DNA from: Lachnospiraceae bacterium
Lineage (GTDB): Bacteria; Bacillota; Clostridia; Lachnospirales; Lachnospiraceae
Assembly (NCBI GenBank): GCA_014804645.1
Contig: JAAUZI010000053.1
Location: 20,774-84,773, forward strand
Direction: 5' to 3'
Length of the DNA stretch: 64,000 nucleotides
In this document: positions 1 through 8,757 of the stretch, one piece after another
How positions within the stretch are numbered: the first letter of the stretch is position 1
How the letters are laid out: each line of letters opens with the position of its first letter
Made by a program: the position numbers and the translations under genes
Notes under the pieces: model-generated
Seen by the model: only the letters and a program-made list of their open reading frames with translations
Database searches by the model: none
What the model was told of the DNA's origin: nothing

Positions 1-414
1 AGAGATAGCCTGTTCCTCCAGATTCTTTGGCTCAGTGATACCCGCCTCCCGCCGCTGCTGCTCTATCCTATCCGCCGCTTCCTGGGGAGTCGCCACGCCC
101 CACATTCTGTTAAAGGTATACATGTTAAAGGGCAGAGAGTACAGTTCCCCCTTGTAGTTTGCCACAGGGGAGTTGGTAAAGCGGTTAAACTGCGCAAACT
201 GCGTGATATATTCCCACACCTTGGTATTGTTGGTATGGAAAATATGGGCTCCGTATTTGTGGACTGGAATTCCCTCTATATTCTCCGTATAGATATTGCC
301 CGCCACGTTGGGGCGCTTGTCCACCACCAGCACCGACTTACCCCGCGCCTTAGCCTCATGGGCAAAGACCGAACCGTACAGGCCGGACCCTACAACCAAA
401 TAATCATAATGCAT
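1..414 (-). CDS. glf: UDP-galactopyranose mutase, N-terminal part (cut by window edge)
   Basis: This enzyme is a flavoprotein that interconverts UDP-galactopyranose and UDP-galactofuranose, supplying galactofuranose for surface polysaccharides. The visible 138 residues start MHYDYLVVGSGLYGSVFAHE, the FAD-binding Rossmann GxGxxG motif at the N-terminus. They continue with NVGGNIYTE and HKYGAHIFHTNN, both characteristic of Glf. The start is the ATG complementary to 412-414, only 3 bases after the stop of the upstream membrane-protein gene, so the two are probably co-transcribed. The C-terminal two thirds lie outside the window. The family call is secure from these motifs; the gene's completeness cannot be judged. 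Confidence 0.9.
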   Translation of the reverse strand, partial: MHYDYLVVGSGLYGSVFAHEAKARGKSVLVVDKRPNVAGNIYTENIEGIPVHKYGAHIFHTNNTKVWEYITQFAQFNRFTNSPVANYKGELYSLPFNMYTFNRMWGVATPQEAADRIEQQRREAGITEPKNLEEQAIS

Positions 415-417
415 ATC

Positions 418-1221
418 CTATGCCCCCAGAATCCTCGCCCAGTCTCTCTGCCAGTTATCCATACTGAGCAGATTGTACCTGGTCTCTTTTCCCTCGTGGA
501 TATCGTTCACCACAATATACTGACGGGTGATGATATGAGGGGCCCTGACTACCATCTCGCCCACCACCTCGTCACAGATCTGCCGACAGTTCCTATTCTT
601 TTTCAACAATGCGTTCTCAAATCCCAGATACTGCTTTTTAGTGTATTCGTTGACCATACCCTGCTGCTGCGTATCCTGCCTGGTTATGACAAACAGATTC
701 TGCCGATATCCGTCGATCCCCGGAATCTCATTGGAGTAGAAGGCGGCCACGATGTCGTCAAGCTTTCGCAGATAGCACCCGTATACCGGCCAGACGGACA
801 GAAAATAGTGCTGCGTGACAAAGAAGACAGTCTGCTCTTTTCCGTTCGACATGTCCGTCTCACATACGATCTTTACCGCCTCCGGGCTGAGCAGCTCCCT
901 GTCCGCCTCCATCAGCTCCTCCTGACTGTACCCTGTCTCCTTCTGAAAATATTCCAGGTAGCCAGCCACTCTCTTTTTGTGTATTAACTGGCCCGCCAGA
1001 ATAAAAATAAGTGCAGGAACCCCAAAGACCGCCAGCACTGTGAGACCGCCGCTCACTTTCACAAACATGAGCGGCACGCCAAGCAAAACACCGACAATCA
1101 GAAAGAAGACACCGGCGGCAAACAGTCCCATTCCGCCACCGCCCCCTGCCCTGTAGGCCTTTAGCACACTTCCATACTTTGTCACCTGTTTCTGTAAATC
1201 CTTAGTCATTTCCGCCTTCAT
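418..1221 (-). CDS. Conserved membrane protein of unknown function
   Basis: A 267-residue protein that I do not recognise. Residues about 28-50 (GMGLFAAGVFFLIVGVLLG) and 55-78 (GGLTVLAVFGVPALIFILAG) are two hydrophobic segments separated by a short loop, so it is probably a membrane hairpin with a soluble C-terminal domain of about 185 residues. A Gly-rich patch (AGGGGGMG) precedes the first segment. The C-terminal part has no motif I can name. The start ATG has GGAGA nine bases upstream. It lies between the zinc-ribbon/LRR gene and glf on the same strand. Its two neighbours upstream (LRR and SPFH proteins) are also poorly characterised, so a joint envelope role is only a guess. Confidence 0.7.
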   Translation of the reverse strand: MKAEMTKDLQKQVTKYGSVLKAYRAGGGGGMGLFAAGVFFLIVGVLLGVPLMFVKVSGGLTVLAVFGVPALIFILAGQLIHKKRVAGYLEYFQKETGYSQEELMEADRELLSPEAVKIVCETDMSNGKEQTVFFVTQHYFLSVWPVYGCYLRKLDDIVAAFYSNEIPGIDGYRQNLFVITRQDTQQQGMVNEYTKKQYLGFENALLKKNRNCRQICDEVVGEMVVRAPHIITRQYIVVNDIHEGKETRYNLLSMDNWQRDWARILGA

Positions 1222-1240
1222 AACCTTAATCTCCTATTTG

Positions 1241-1265
1241 TAGTTAACGACATTAGAAATATCAC
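1241..1265. repeat. Half-copy of a 25-nt repeat also present near 51921-51945
   Basis: The plus-strand sequence here contains AACGACATTAGAAATATC. The complement of 51921-51945 has the same stretch, and about 23 of 25 bases match. At the distant site it is one side of a 16-bp inverted repeat; here the second arm is absent. The element lies in the short gap in front of the membrane-protein gene. Confidence 0.5.
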
Positions 1266-1278
1266 TTGAGGACTATTT

Positions 1279-3264
1279 CTACTCATTTATGATTTGCACG
1301 CGAGTTTCATCCAGAACCCGCAGGTTGCTTATAGGGTTTCCCTTGCAGTTCACTCGCCGCAGAGCCGGGAGCGAAGACAGCACTCGCATATCTGTCACAT
1401 AATTATCTGAAAAATCAATTTCCTCCAAGTTCATAAGACCGCCTGCAAACTCCAGGTCCTTAATCTCATTGTCCGCTATGTCCAACTTTTTCAGATTGGG
1501 AAAATGTCCGAAAAAGTCCAGATGATCTATCAGGAACACGTCATCCCAGTACACATCTGTCATTCCCATGGAGCTGTGTACCTTGACATTCTCAAAGAGC
1601 TTTATCCCAGCCATTTCCAGCGATTCCAGAGAAGTGTTTTCTCCCACCCGGCCAAAGTCGATCTCACACTCGATCCCGCTCAACTTAAGCTCCTTGATGT
1701 TAGGCAGTGCGAATATGCCCGAGATATCTTTATAAGTCACCATTCCGCTCAGATTCACGTATTCCAACGAGGAAATCTTCTCTACAAAGGACAGATCCCT
1801 ATCCTGGTAAAAGGTGATGCAGGTCAGTTTCTTCAGCTGAGTAAGCCCCGACAGATCAAGGTTTGTCGGAATATCACAGCTGCGCAGAGTAAGCTCCTCC
1901 AACGCGGTTAAGCCAGATAAAAATGTACAGGAGTCAAAGTTGTTCAGCGTCAGTCTTTGCAGCTTAGTCAGCCCGGTGAGAGACGGCTCCTCACAGTCAT
2001 AAGGCCTTTCCAGAGACAATTCTGTAAGCCCCGTGAGGGCGGCTACGGCATCCATGTCTTTCAGGTCCCGGCAATCCGTCACCGAGAGTCTCTCCAGGTT
2101 CTCCAGCACCTCTAACCCGTCAAGACTTAAAAGTTTTCCGTCTGCGAGACCCAGACTCTTCAGCTGGGGCATCCGTTTCAAAAAGTCCAGCGATTTCAGA
2201 TTTTCCGATTCAATAATAAGCTCCTCCAGGCTCGCCATGGACGCAAATACGCCAAAGTCGCTTATGGCGTCCGCATTCTCCAGAGTGAGAGATTTCAGCT
2301 GCCCCAGCGCCACCACCGCATCCACATCGCTAAAGTCGCGCGCATTTATGGTGAGACTCTCCAGATTTGGGAACAAATCCAGTCCATCCAGGCTTTTTAC
2401 CGAACTGCCGAGGGAAAGCTGCCGGATGGTCGAGGGATCGTCCAAAGCCTTGGCAGCATCCCCCAGAGTGCTGAAAGTAGCGGAAAGGCTTTCCAGTGAA
2501 AGCCCCTTCAAGCTGCACTGTGAAAGCGACTGTCTGGTCTCCAGCTTTTTAAGCCCACCAAGCATATACAGACTTGAGTACCCTCTGTCGCCCCCGGAGG
2601 GAAAGGTGAGCCATTCTAGCTCCGCATCAGGATTTTCCAGAGGATTTTCAAAGCTATAGCCAATATATATATTATCAAAATCGCTCTTGTCCGCAATCCA
2701 TTGTATCTGGTTTAGCTCCTCCTGCGTCACACTGTCCGCGTCTTTTCCAAAGGCAGCTGCAACCACCTGCCCTAACAAGCCGGAGAGCGTACCCTCCTCT
2801 TCCTCTTGCCGGTTCGCAACCACCGGGTTATAGGAGGTCACACTACTCGCCGTGACAGACTCCCTGTACGAGTCCCGCTGCGACGCGCCTCTGTCCGGCA
2901 GATAGCGATACATCCTAATTGCCACCAGGACCACAAAGCAGACCACAAATCCTATCCCGCGGATAATGGAATTTCTGAAAGTCGAGTCAGGCTTGCCCGT
3001 ATGGGGCGTGGGCTGTCCTTGATTAGCTGGCTGTCCCTGATTAGCTGGCTGCCACTGGGGCGCCGGGCGTCCGCCCGGATTTGCCGAATTCCCTGGATTT
3101 ATCGGGTTTCCAGGACCTCCCTGACTCGGGCTGGGGCCTATGTCTACGACATACTCGTTTCCGCAATATTCACATTGGACTGTCTTTACATTTCCAGTAG
3201 GCATTTTCAAGGTGCTGCCGCAGCCCGGACACTTTAAATCCGTAATTTTCACCATGTCTCCCAT
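1279..3264 (-). CDS. Zinc-ribbon, single-pass membrane, leucine-rich-repeat protein
   Basis: A protein of about 661 residues. The N-terminus has a four-cysteine zinc ribbon (CPGCGS ... CEYCGNEY). A Pro/Gly/Asn-rich linker with repeated NQGQPA follows, then one transmembrane segment (IGFVVCFVVLVAI) near residue 110. The C-terminal 400 residues are leucine-rich repeats of about 22 residues (for example LESLTINARDFSDVDAVVAL), of the type seen in bacterial internalin-like proteins. The layout suggests a cytoplasmic zinc ribbon and an outward-facing repeat domain that binds a partner; this is inference. I chose the ATG at 3264 because AGGAGA lies seven bases upstream; the longer frame to 3297 has no ribosome site. 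It follows the SPFH gene, with a large hairpin between them. Confidence 0.75.
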   Translation of the reverse strand: MGDMVKITDLKCPGCGSTLKMPTGNVKTVQCEYCGNEYVVDIGPSPSQGGPGNPINPGNSANPGGRPAPQWQPANQGQPANQGQPTPHTGKPDSTFRNSIIRGIGFVVCFVVLVAIRMYRYLPDRGASQRDSYRESVTASSVTSYNPVVANRQEEEEGTLSGLLGQVVAAAFGKDADSVTQEELNQIQWIADKSDFDNIYIGYSFENPLENPDAELEWLTFPSGGDRGYSSLYMLGGLKKLETRQSLSQCSLKGLSLESLSATFSTLGDAAKALDDPSTIRQLSLGSSVKSLDGLDLFPNLESLTINARDFSDVDAVVALGQLKSLTLENADAISDFGVFASMASLEELIIESENLKSLDFLKRMPQLKSLGLADGKLLSLDGLEVLENLERLSVTDCRDLKDMDAVAALTGLTELSLERPYDCEEPSLTGLTKLQRLTLNNFDSCTFLSGLTALEELTLRSCDIPTNLDLSGLTQLKKLTCITFYQDRDLSFVEKISSLEYVNLSGMVTYKDISGIFALPNIKELKLSGIECEIDFGRVGENTSLESLEMAGIKLFENVKVHSSMGMTDVYWDDVFLIDHLDFFGHFPNLKKLDIADNEIKDLEFAGGLMNLEEIDFSDNYVTDMRVLSSLPALRRVNCKGNPISNLRVLDETRVQIINE

Positions 3265-3308
3265 ACTATCTCTCCTAGGTTTTATGCTCACTAACAATTA
3301 GTTTTTCC

Positions 3309-3383
3309 TTTCCGCACAGTGCAATGTAGTTTATCTTTGATAAACTACATCTGCCCGATTATGCGACATGTGCTATGCGGAAA
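3309..3383. repeat. Large imperfect hairpin between SPFH and LRR genes
   Basis: Outer arms TTTCCGCA (3309-3316) and TGCGGAAA (3376-3383) are exact complements. They enclose a perfect 12-bp stem ATGTAGTTTATC/GATAAACTACAT at 3324-3335 and 3339-3350. The outer arms share the TTCCGCA/TGCGGAA end of the R1 hairpin family, but the inside is different. No run of T follows on the minus strand, so a simple terminator is unlikely. Confidence 0.6.
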
Positions 3384-3418
3384 CTTAAAATTCGTAAGCG
3401 TTAGTCAGTATAGTTCCT

Positions 3419-4495
3419 TTACCGCAGTTTCTCCCCACATTCCGGGCAAAATCTCGGTTCTCCGTCAATGGCCGCATTGCATTTCGGACATTTTTTTGCC
3501 AGTGGCACTCCGCATTCCGGACAAAATTTTCCCCCCGCCGGTATCCTGCGTCCACAGCCGGGGCATGTCATCTGTGAATCCTGCCCGGCCTTCGGGCTAT
3601 CCTTTGCCTCCTCCGTCCGGATCTCTTTGCTGAGTTCTCCGAATGCTGTTCCCACTGCGTTTCCCATGCCAAGTCCCATGCCTGTTCCGATTCCCGCGCC
3701 CATGAACAGCGCACCGGCGGACCCGGGATTGGTGGCGGCCCCCTCCAGAGCGTCAAACGACCGCTCCTGTCTGTAGTCATATCCGATAATATCCATCTCC
3801 GCCTTTTTGGCCAGGGCTTCCTTTAATTTCTTTACAGAGGGGTCATCCTCCGGGACGCTGATTTCATTGACATAGAAATTAATCAGCCTGATTCCGTACT
3901 CTGCCATATCAGGCTCGATTCTCTCTTTCATATACCCGGAAAGCTCGTCAATGTACGCGTTTATTTCCATCACGCTGATCTGCTTTTTCAACAGATAGGA
4001 GGAAAGAGCGTCTTTGACCTTCGTGACATAGAGTCCCCTGAAATAGTTTACCAGCATAGTTCTATCAAAGGAAGACATGGTTCCCACAAGCTTTACCAGG
4101 AATTTTCCGGCGTCCTCCACCTTTATACCAAACATGCCGTTGGCGCGGACCGGCACAAAAATCTGATACCTGGGGTCCTGCATCTGCACGGGAGACGGCG
4201 TTCCCCACTTGACATCCAGAGTGGAGAGCTTATTGACAAACCAAACCTCTGCCGCAAAGGGCGATCTGCCGCCAAAGGGCAGATTTATGATCTTATTCAG
4301 AATGGGAATGTTCCGTGTCTCCAGCGTGTATCTTCCGCTGCCAAACACATCCAACGCCTTCCCGTCCTTATACAGGATCGCCTCCTGTGATTCATTTACA
4401 ATCAGCTGCGTCCATGTTCCCAGATCCTCCCTTGGATATTTCCAGGCAAGCAGACCGGGGTCTCCCTCGTATTTTACAACCTCTACAACCGCCAT
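3419..4495 (-). CDS. SPFH-domain protein with C-terminal double zinc ribbon
   Basis: A 358-residue protein. Residues about 1-220 match the SPFH/virion-core (YdjI-like) family: LLAWKYPREDLGTWTQLIV near the start, the FGGRSPFAAEVWFVNK segment, and an amphipathic C-terminal part of the domain. A Gly/Met/Ala-rich linker (GAGIGTGMGLGMGNAVG) follows. The tail has two zinc ribbons with four CxxC pairs (CPGCG, CPECG, CPKCN, CPECGEKL). In other bacteria such SPFH proteins act as membrane-associated scaffolds in envelope stress; that role is known for relatives and not shown here. The start has GGAGGAGA upstream. It is the first gene of a run SPFH, LRR, membrane protein, glf. The downstream gene also carries a zinc ribbon. 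Confidence 0.8.
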   Translation of the reverse strand: MAVVEVVKYEGDPGLLAWKYPREDLGTWTQLIVNESQEAILYKDGKALDVFGSGRYTLETRNIPILNKIINLPFGGRSPFAAEVWFVNKLSTLDVKWGTPSPVQMQDPRYQIFVPVRANGMFGIKVEDAGKFLVKLVGTMSSFDRTMLVNYFRGLYVTKVKDALSSYLLKKQISVMEINAYIDELSGYMKERIEPDMAEYGIRLINFYVNEISVPEDDPSVKKLKEALAKKAEMDIIGYDYRQERSFDALEGAATNPGSAGALFMGAGIGTGMGLGMGNAVGTAFGELSKEIRTEEAKDSPKAGQDSQMTCPGCGRRIPAGGKFCPECGVPLAKKCPKCNAAIDGEPRFCPECGEKLR

Positions 4496-4510
4496 TTCTC
4501 TCCTCCTATC

Positions 4511-4572
4511 TGAGGTTCTTTAGAACCTCTGTACCGCATCCGCCCAGTACTCTACTAACTTATATGCGCAAC
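4511..4572 (-). repeat. R1 hairpin element, partial copy, with GAGGTTCT mini-hairpin
   Basis: Read on the minus strand, GAGTACTGG and GGATGCGGTAC match the 3' half of R1 elements. They are followed by the mini-hairpin GAGGTTCT-TT-AGAACCTC (4512-4529) and then AGATAGGAGG before the SPFH gene. The 5' half is degenerate. The same mini-hairpin occurs at 14271-14288 and, with a one-base longer loop, at 33829-33847. Confidence 0.55.
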
Positions 4573-4578
4573 CGGGCC

Positions 4579-6918
4579 TTATCCTTCCTTGACTTTGGAT
4601 TTTTCGCCTGCCGCCTTGCGGGAGACTCTCTTCGTCTCTTTTTTAGGCGTGTTCTCCTTAATCAGCGCCAGCTTTCTGCGCACGCGCTCCTCGATGACCC
4701 GGTTCAGTTCCTCCTCGGTATAGGGCTCAAAACGCAGAATACTCAGAGACAGGGGCGCCAGCTTTACGCTTATGGACACCGCCTGCTCATCCCACTCGAT
4801 ATCCTCTGCCGGCAAGGCCTTCTTGTTCACTACGCCCGTACCTCCATATATCTTCTCATCCGTATTCAAAATCTCCTTATATTTCCCGTCATAGGGAACC
4901 CCTGTGCGAATCTCCTGGGCCACACCCGCAAAATTCGCCACCACCAGCAACATGTCAGCGGCGTCGCTCCCCTTGCGCAGATAGCTCAGATAGCAGTCGT
5001 TGCCGGAGATGGCGTTGAGCCACGCAAAGCCCGACGGCTCCTGGTCCAACTCGTACAGGGCCGTCTCCCTGCGGTACAGATGGTTCAGGTCCTTATACAA
5101 TTCCGCAATCCCCTTGTGCTCCGGCACCTCCAGCAGATTCCACTGCACTCTCCGATTCTCGTTCCATTCATCGAACTCCGCCAGCTCCTGTCCCATGAAC
5201 AGCAGTTTTTTGCCGGGGTGAGTCATCATATAGGCATAGGAAAGCCGCAGATTGGCCAGTTTCTCCTCCCTGCTGCCGGGCATCTTGCCCACCATGGTGG
5301 CCTTTCCATGTACCACCTCATCGTGGGAGAACACCAGCTGAAACTTTTCACTGTAGGCGTAGATCATGCTGAACGTCAGCTCTCCGTGGTGATGGCTGCG
5401 GAAATAGGGGTCCATTCTGATATAGCCCAGATAGTCGTTCATAAAGCCCATATTCCACTTCAGGTCAAAGCCCAGACCGCCCTTATCCAAATCCTCGGTA
5501 ATCAGTGGAAATGCCGTGCTCTCCTCCGCAATGGACAACACGCCGGGATTGCGCTTTTTGAGAATGGAGTTCAGATGCTTTATCATCTCCATGGCCTCCA
5601 GATTCTCCTTGCCGCCGTACATGTTTGCCACCCATTCTCCGTCATTTTTGCCGTAATCCAAATACAGCATACTGGCCACGGCGTCCATGCGGATACCATC
5701 CGCATGATACTTTTCCACCCAGAACAGCGCGTTGGCGATCAGGTAGTTGGACACCTGAGGTCTGCCGTAATTGTATATCAATGTGCCCCAGTGAGGGTGA
5801 AAGCCCTGGCGGGGGTCCTGATGCTCATACAGGCAGGTGCCGTCAAAGCCGGACAGGCCGTGTGTATCCCTCGGAAAATGAGCCGGAACCCAGTCCAGGA
5901 TCACGCCGATGCCCGCCTTGTGCAGTTCGTTGACTAAATACATAAAATCCTCGGGACTGCCGTACCGGGAAGTGGGGGCATAGTAGCCAATGACCTGATA
6001 GCCCCAGGAGCCGTCAAAGGGATGCTCCATAACCGGCATCAGCTCCACATGAGTATAGCCCATATCTTTCACATATTTCACTACCTCGGGTGCAATGTCC
6101 CGATAGTTGGCGTATGTTTTCCCCTCTCCGGGCTCAAGAAAGGACCCCATATACATCTCATAGACGCTAATGGGAGCATTGCCCCCCTGAAAACTTTTAC
6201 GCTCCCGGATAAACTCCTCATCCTCCCATTTGAAATGACTGATATCCGCCACCACGGAGGCATTGTCCGGTCTGAGCTGGGCGGCATTTCCATAGGGGTC
6301 AGCCTTCAGGAAAGTCAACCCACCCCTGGCCTTGATCTCAAACTTATAGATACTGCCCTCTGTCACCTGGGGAATGAACAATTCAAAGATACCGCTGTCC
6401 CACAGGCGGCGCATCTGGTGCGCACGGCCGTCCCAGCTGTTGAAATCTCCCACCACACTGACGCGCATGGCATTCGGCGCCCATACGGCAAAATAGGTTC
6501 CCTCCTCACCGTCCAGGGTGCAGGGGTGCGCTCCCAGCTTATCATAGATCGTATAATGAATCCCTGCGTCAAACTTTTCAGTATCCTTTTTCGTGATAAG
6601 CGGTGCGTGGCGGTATGGGTCCAAACACTGAACCTTATTTCCGCTCCGGTCAGTCACAACATAGCAGTATTTTCCCATGTCCTTATCCGGGACCAGCACC
6701 GCAAAGAATCCCTCCTCGTCCGCCATGTCCATGGGATACTCTCTTCCGCTTTTATCCAACTGCAGGGTCATCTCCACCGCCCCCGGATAAAACGCCTGCA
6801 CAAGCATCTGACTTCCCACCTTGTGAGGCCCCAGCAGATCATGCGGATGGTCACACTCTGAATATACGATTTCCTCAATCGCAGGCCAATTCATCAATTT
6901 ATACAGCTTATTGTCCAT
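4579..6918 (-). CDS. glgB: 1,4-alpha-glucan branching enzyme
   Basis: This GH13 enzyme makes the alpha-1,6 branches of glycogen. At 779 residues it is slightly longer than the usual 630-730. An N-terminal beta-sandwich region (VWAPNAMRVSVVGDFNSWDGR) is the CBM48 carbohydrate module. The catalytic barrel carries the nucleophile in DGIRMDAVASM (about residue 409), the acid in SIAEEST (about 463) and FSHDEVVHGK (about 533). The C-terminal 45 residues are Lys/Arg/Glu-rich (ENTPKKETKRVSRKAAGEK) and look like a disordered tail. The start has GGGGCG upstream. No other glycogen genes are next to it, so it is probably transcribed alone or with the SPFH run downstream. Confidence 0.95.
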   Translation of the reverse strand: MDNKLYKLMNWPAIEEIVYSECDHPHDLLGPHKVGSQMLVQAFYPGAVEMTLQLDKSGREYPMDMADEEGFFAVLVPDKDMGKYCYVVTDRSGNKVQCLDPYRHAPLITKKDTEKFDAGIHYTIYDKLGAHPCTLDGEEGTYFAVWAPNAMRVSVVGDFNSWDGRAHQMRRLWDSGIFELFIPQVTEGSIYKFEIKARGGLTFLKADPYGNAAQLRPDNASVVADISHFKWEDEEFIRERKSFQGGNAPISVYEMYMGSFLEPGEGKTYANYRDIAPEVVKYVKDMGYTHVELMPVMEHPFDGSWGYQVIGYYAPTSRYGSPEDFMYLVNELHKAGIGVILDWVPAHFPRDTHGLSGFDGTCLYEHQDPRQGFHPHWGTLIYNYGRPQVSNYLIANALFWVEKYHADGIRMDAVASMLYLDYGKNDGEWVANMYGGKENLEAMEMIKHLNSILKKRNPGVLSIAEESTAFPLITEDLDKGGLGFDLKWNMGFMNDYLGYIRMDPYFRSHHHGELTFSMIYAYSEKFQLVFSHDEVVHGKATMVGKMPGSREEKLANLRLSYAYMMTHPGKKLLFMGQELAEFDEWNENRRVQWNLLEVPEHKGIAELYKDLNHLYRRETALYELDQEPSGFAWLNAISGNDCYLSYLRKGSDAADMLLVVANFAGVAQEIRTGVPYDGKYKEILNTDEKIYGGTGVVNKKALPAEDIEWDEQAVSISVKLAPLSLSILRFEPYTEEELNRVIEERVRRKLALIKENTPKKETKRVSRKAAGEKSKVKEG

Positions 6919-7003
6919 AGTCGCCCCTTTTCTGTATGGCTTTTATATTGTATCCTGTGCGCGTATGCCATACCTACGCATAGCTCCTTAGACGCAGGGT
7001 CTG

Positions 7004-8239
7004 TCACAGGCTATGTATAAACAGACCGCTCCTTAGCTTTGGCTCAAACCAGGTGGACTTGGGGGGCATCAGCCTGCCTGCGTCCGCCACGGCAAACAAC
7101 TCGTAAATAGAGGTGGGATACAGTGAGAAAGCAACCTTCATATCACTCTGCACTCTCCTCTCCAACTCCTCCAGCCCCCGGATACCTCCCACGAAATCAA
7201 TGCGTTTGTCAGTCTTGGGATCTCCGATTCCCAATATGGGGGCCAGGAGCTGATTCTGCAGGATGGACACGTCCAGCCCCTCCACCGCATCCCGGCTGCG
7301 AATATCCTCATGGGCCGTGAGACGATACCACTCCCCCTCAAGATACATGCCGTACTCGTATTTTTTCTCGGGTTTCAAAGGCGTCTCTCCCACGCATTCC
7401 ACCGTGAATTTTTCCCCGATCTTCTCCAGAAAAGTTTCCCTGTCGTACCCGTTCAAATCCTTTACCACCCGATTGTAGTCCAGGATTTTAAGCTCGTCCG
7501 CAGAGAACAGCACCGACAGGAAAAAATTATACTCCTCCTCCCCGGTGTGGGCGGGATTGTTCTCCCTGCGCTGCAGTCCCACCTTCACGGCGGAGGCGCA
7601 GCGATGGTGTCCGTCCGCGATATAAATCTGCTCCATACCGGCAAAGGTGTCCCGAATGGTCTGTATCTGCTGTCTGTCCGACACCACCCACACTCTGTGT
7701 ACGATCCCGTCCCCAGCGGTAAAATCATACAGAGCATCCCCCTGTATCACCTGGGCTATCACCTGCTGCAGCGCCGCCTGGTTGCGGTAGGCCAAAAAGA
7801 TAGGACCGGTCTGGGCGTTGCAGGTGTCCACATGGCGGATTCGGTCCAGCTCCTTGTCCGCCCGGGTGTTCTCGTGTTTTTTGATGACCTGGTTCTGATA
7901 GTCGTCGATGGAGGCGCAGGCCACAATTCCCTTTTGACTCCGCCCCTCCATAATCTGCTCATAAATGTAATAACAGGGCGCGTCCTCCTGCACGAATCTC
8001 CCGTCGCGCATCCACTGCTGCAGCATATCCCGGGCTTTCTCGTACACACAGTCCGCATAGGTGTCCACCTGAGGGCCAAACTGCGTCTCGGCGCGGTCGA
8101 TGGACAGAAAAGAGCCGGGGTGCAGTTTCACCTCCGACGCAGCCTCCTCTCTGTTGTATACGTCATAGGGCAGCGCCGCGATCTCTGCCTCCAGTCCTTT
8201 GGCAGGTCTGTATGCCTGGAATGGTCTGATATCTGCCAT
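7004..8239 (-). CDS. DUF1015 family protein
   Basis: A 411-residue member of the DUF1015 family, recognised by MADIRPFQAYRP at the start, LPYDVYNREEA, and the central IYIADGHHRCASAVK, which carries the conserved ADGHHR motif. The function is not established. The family is often found beside serine-biosynthesis genes in Clostridia, and here it lies on the same strand as serA and serC, just beyond a small divergent gene. A link to serine metabolism is therefore suggestive only. The start has AAGGAGG eight bases upstream. The length is as expected for the family and no defect is seen. Confidence 0.85.
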   Translation of the reverse strand: MADIRPFQAYRPAKGLEAEIAALPYDVYNREEAASEVKLHPGSFLSIDRAETQFGPQVDTYADCVYEKARDMLQQWMRDGRFVQEDAPCYYIYEQIMEGRSQKGIVACASIDDYQNQVIKKHENTRADKELDRIRHVDTCNAQTGPIFLAYRNQAALQQVIAQVIQGDALYDFTAGDGIVHRVWVVSDRQQIQTIRDTFAGMEQIYIADGHHRCASAVKVGLQRRENNPAHTGEEEYNFFLSVLFSADELKILDYNRVVKDLNGYDRETFLEKIGEKFTVECVGETPLKPEKKYEYGMYLEGEWYRLTAHEDIRSRDAVEGLDVSILQNQLLAPILGIGDPKTDKRIDFVGGIRGLEELERRVQSDMKVAFSLYPTSIYELFAVADAGRLMPPKSTWFEPKLRSGLFIHSL

Positions 8240-8318
8240 GGTTTTCCTCCTTGAGTTAGGGTGGTTACACTTTCCTTACTATCATATCAAAAATAGCTAT
8301 ACATCTCAAGCGATAAAG

Positions 8319-8327
8319 TGGTATAAT
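8319..8327 (+). promoter_or_regulatory. Extended -10 promoter of the small gene at 8357
   Basis: TGGTATAAT is a consensus -10 box (TATAAT, 8322-8327) with the TGn extension. The -35 region is weak, which is usual for extended -10 promoters. It lies about 30 bases before the start codon. Confidence 0.6.
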
Positions 8328-8356
8328 GGAAAAAAATTTGTGAGGAGTGATGCATC

Positions 8357-8635
8357 ATGACGGACGAAAATCGTGCTATTTTGAAGAGAATTAACGACTA
8401 CGCGGAGCAGGTGATGGGGGATATCGACCCTCAGAAGGTACAGGTTTCCGCACAGATTGAAAAATTAAAGCCCATTCTGCAGGAAATTGCGGAGGAAAAG
8501 CAAATCTCACTGGAGGACATGTTTATCCTGTATATGGATATTCAGTCCGAGGCGTCCTGCGCCACCCAGCAGAAACTGTCCGAGGAATTACAGGATCTGA
8601 ATGATGGCAGCGGCATGCCGATCTTGATTCGATAG
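8357..8635 (+). CDS. Small conserved hypothetical protein
   Basis: A 92-residue acidic, helix-rich protein that I do not recognise. It has no membrane segment, cysteine pair or known motif. Most of it (YAEQVMGDIDPQKVQVSAQ, then KLKPILQEIAEEKQISLEDM) could form amphipathic helices. It is the only plus-strand gene among minus-strand neighbours, has its own extended -10 promoter, a ribosome site GTGAGGAG, and the shared hairpin terminator at 8691-8731. These make it a real, independently expressed gene. Confidence 0.75.
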   Translation: MTDENRAILKRINDYAEQVMGDIDPQKVQVSAQIEKLKPILQEIAEEKQISLEDMFILYMDIQSEASCATQQKLSEELQDLNDGSGMPILIR

Positions 8636-8690
8636 TCTGTGTGAGTTTGGTTCCCGGCTGTGGTATCGACGGTTATAACTTTCAAAGAAA

Positions 8691-8731
8691 ATGCTCCCGG
8701 CCGTGAGCGATGGCTCATAACCCGGGAGCAT
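8691..8731. terminator. Bidirectional terminator between the small gene and serA
   Basis: Outer stem ATGCTCCCGG (8691-8700) pairs with CCGGGAGCAT (8722-8731), with an inner TGAGC/GCTCA stem. T-rich runs follow on both strands (ACCTTTTC on plus, TTTTCTTT on minus). Confidence 0.8.
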
Positions 8732-8757
8732 ACCTTTTCTGTTTGTCTATTCGGAAA

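Noticed and set aside
3309..3383. Rho-independent terminator after the SPFH gene
   Set aside because: The stem is strong but no T run follows on the minus strand, and the outer arms resemble R1 ends; it is recorded as a repeat instead.
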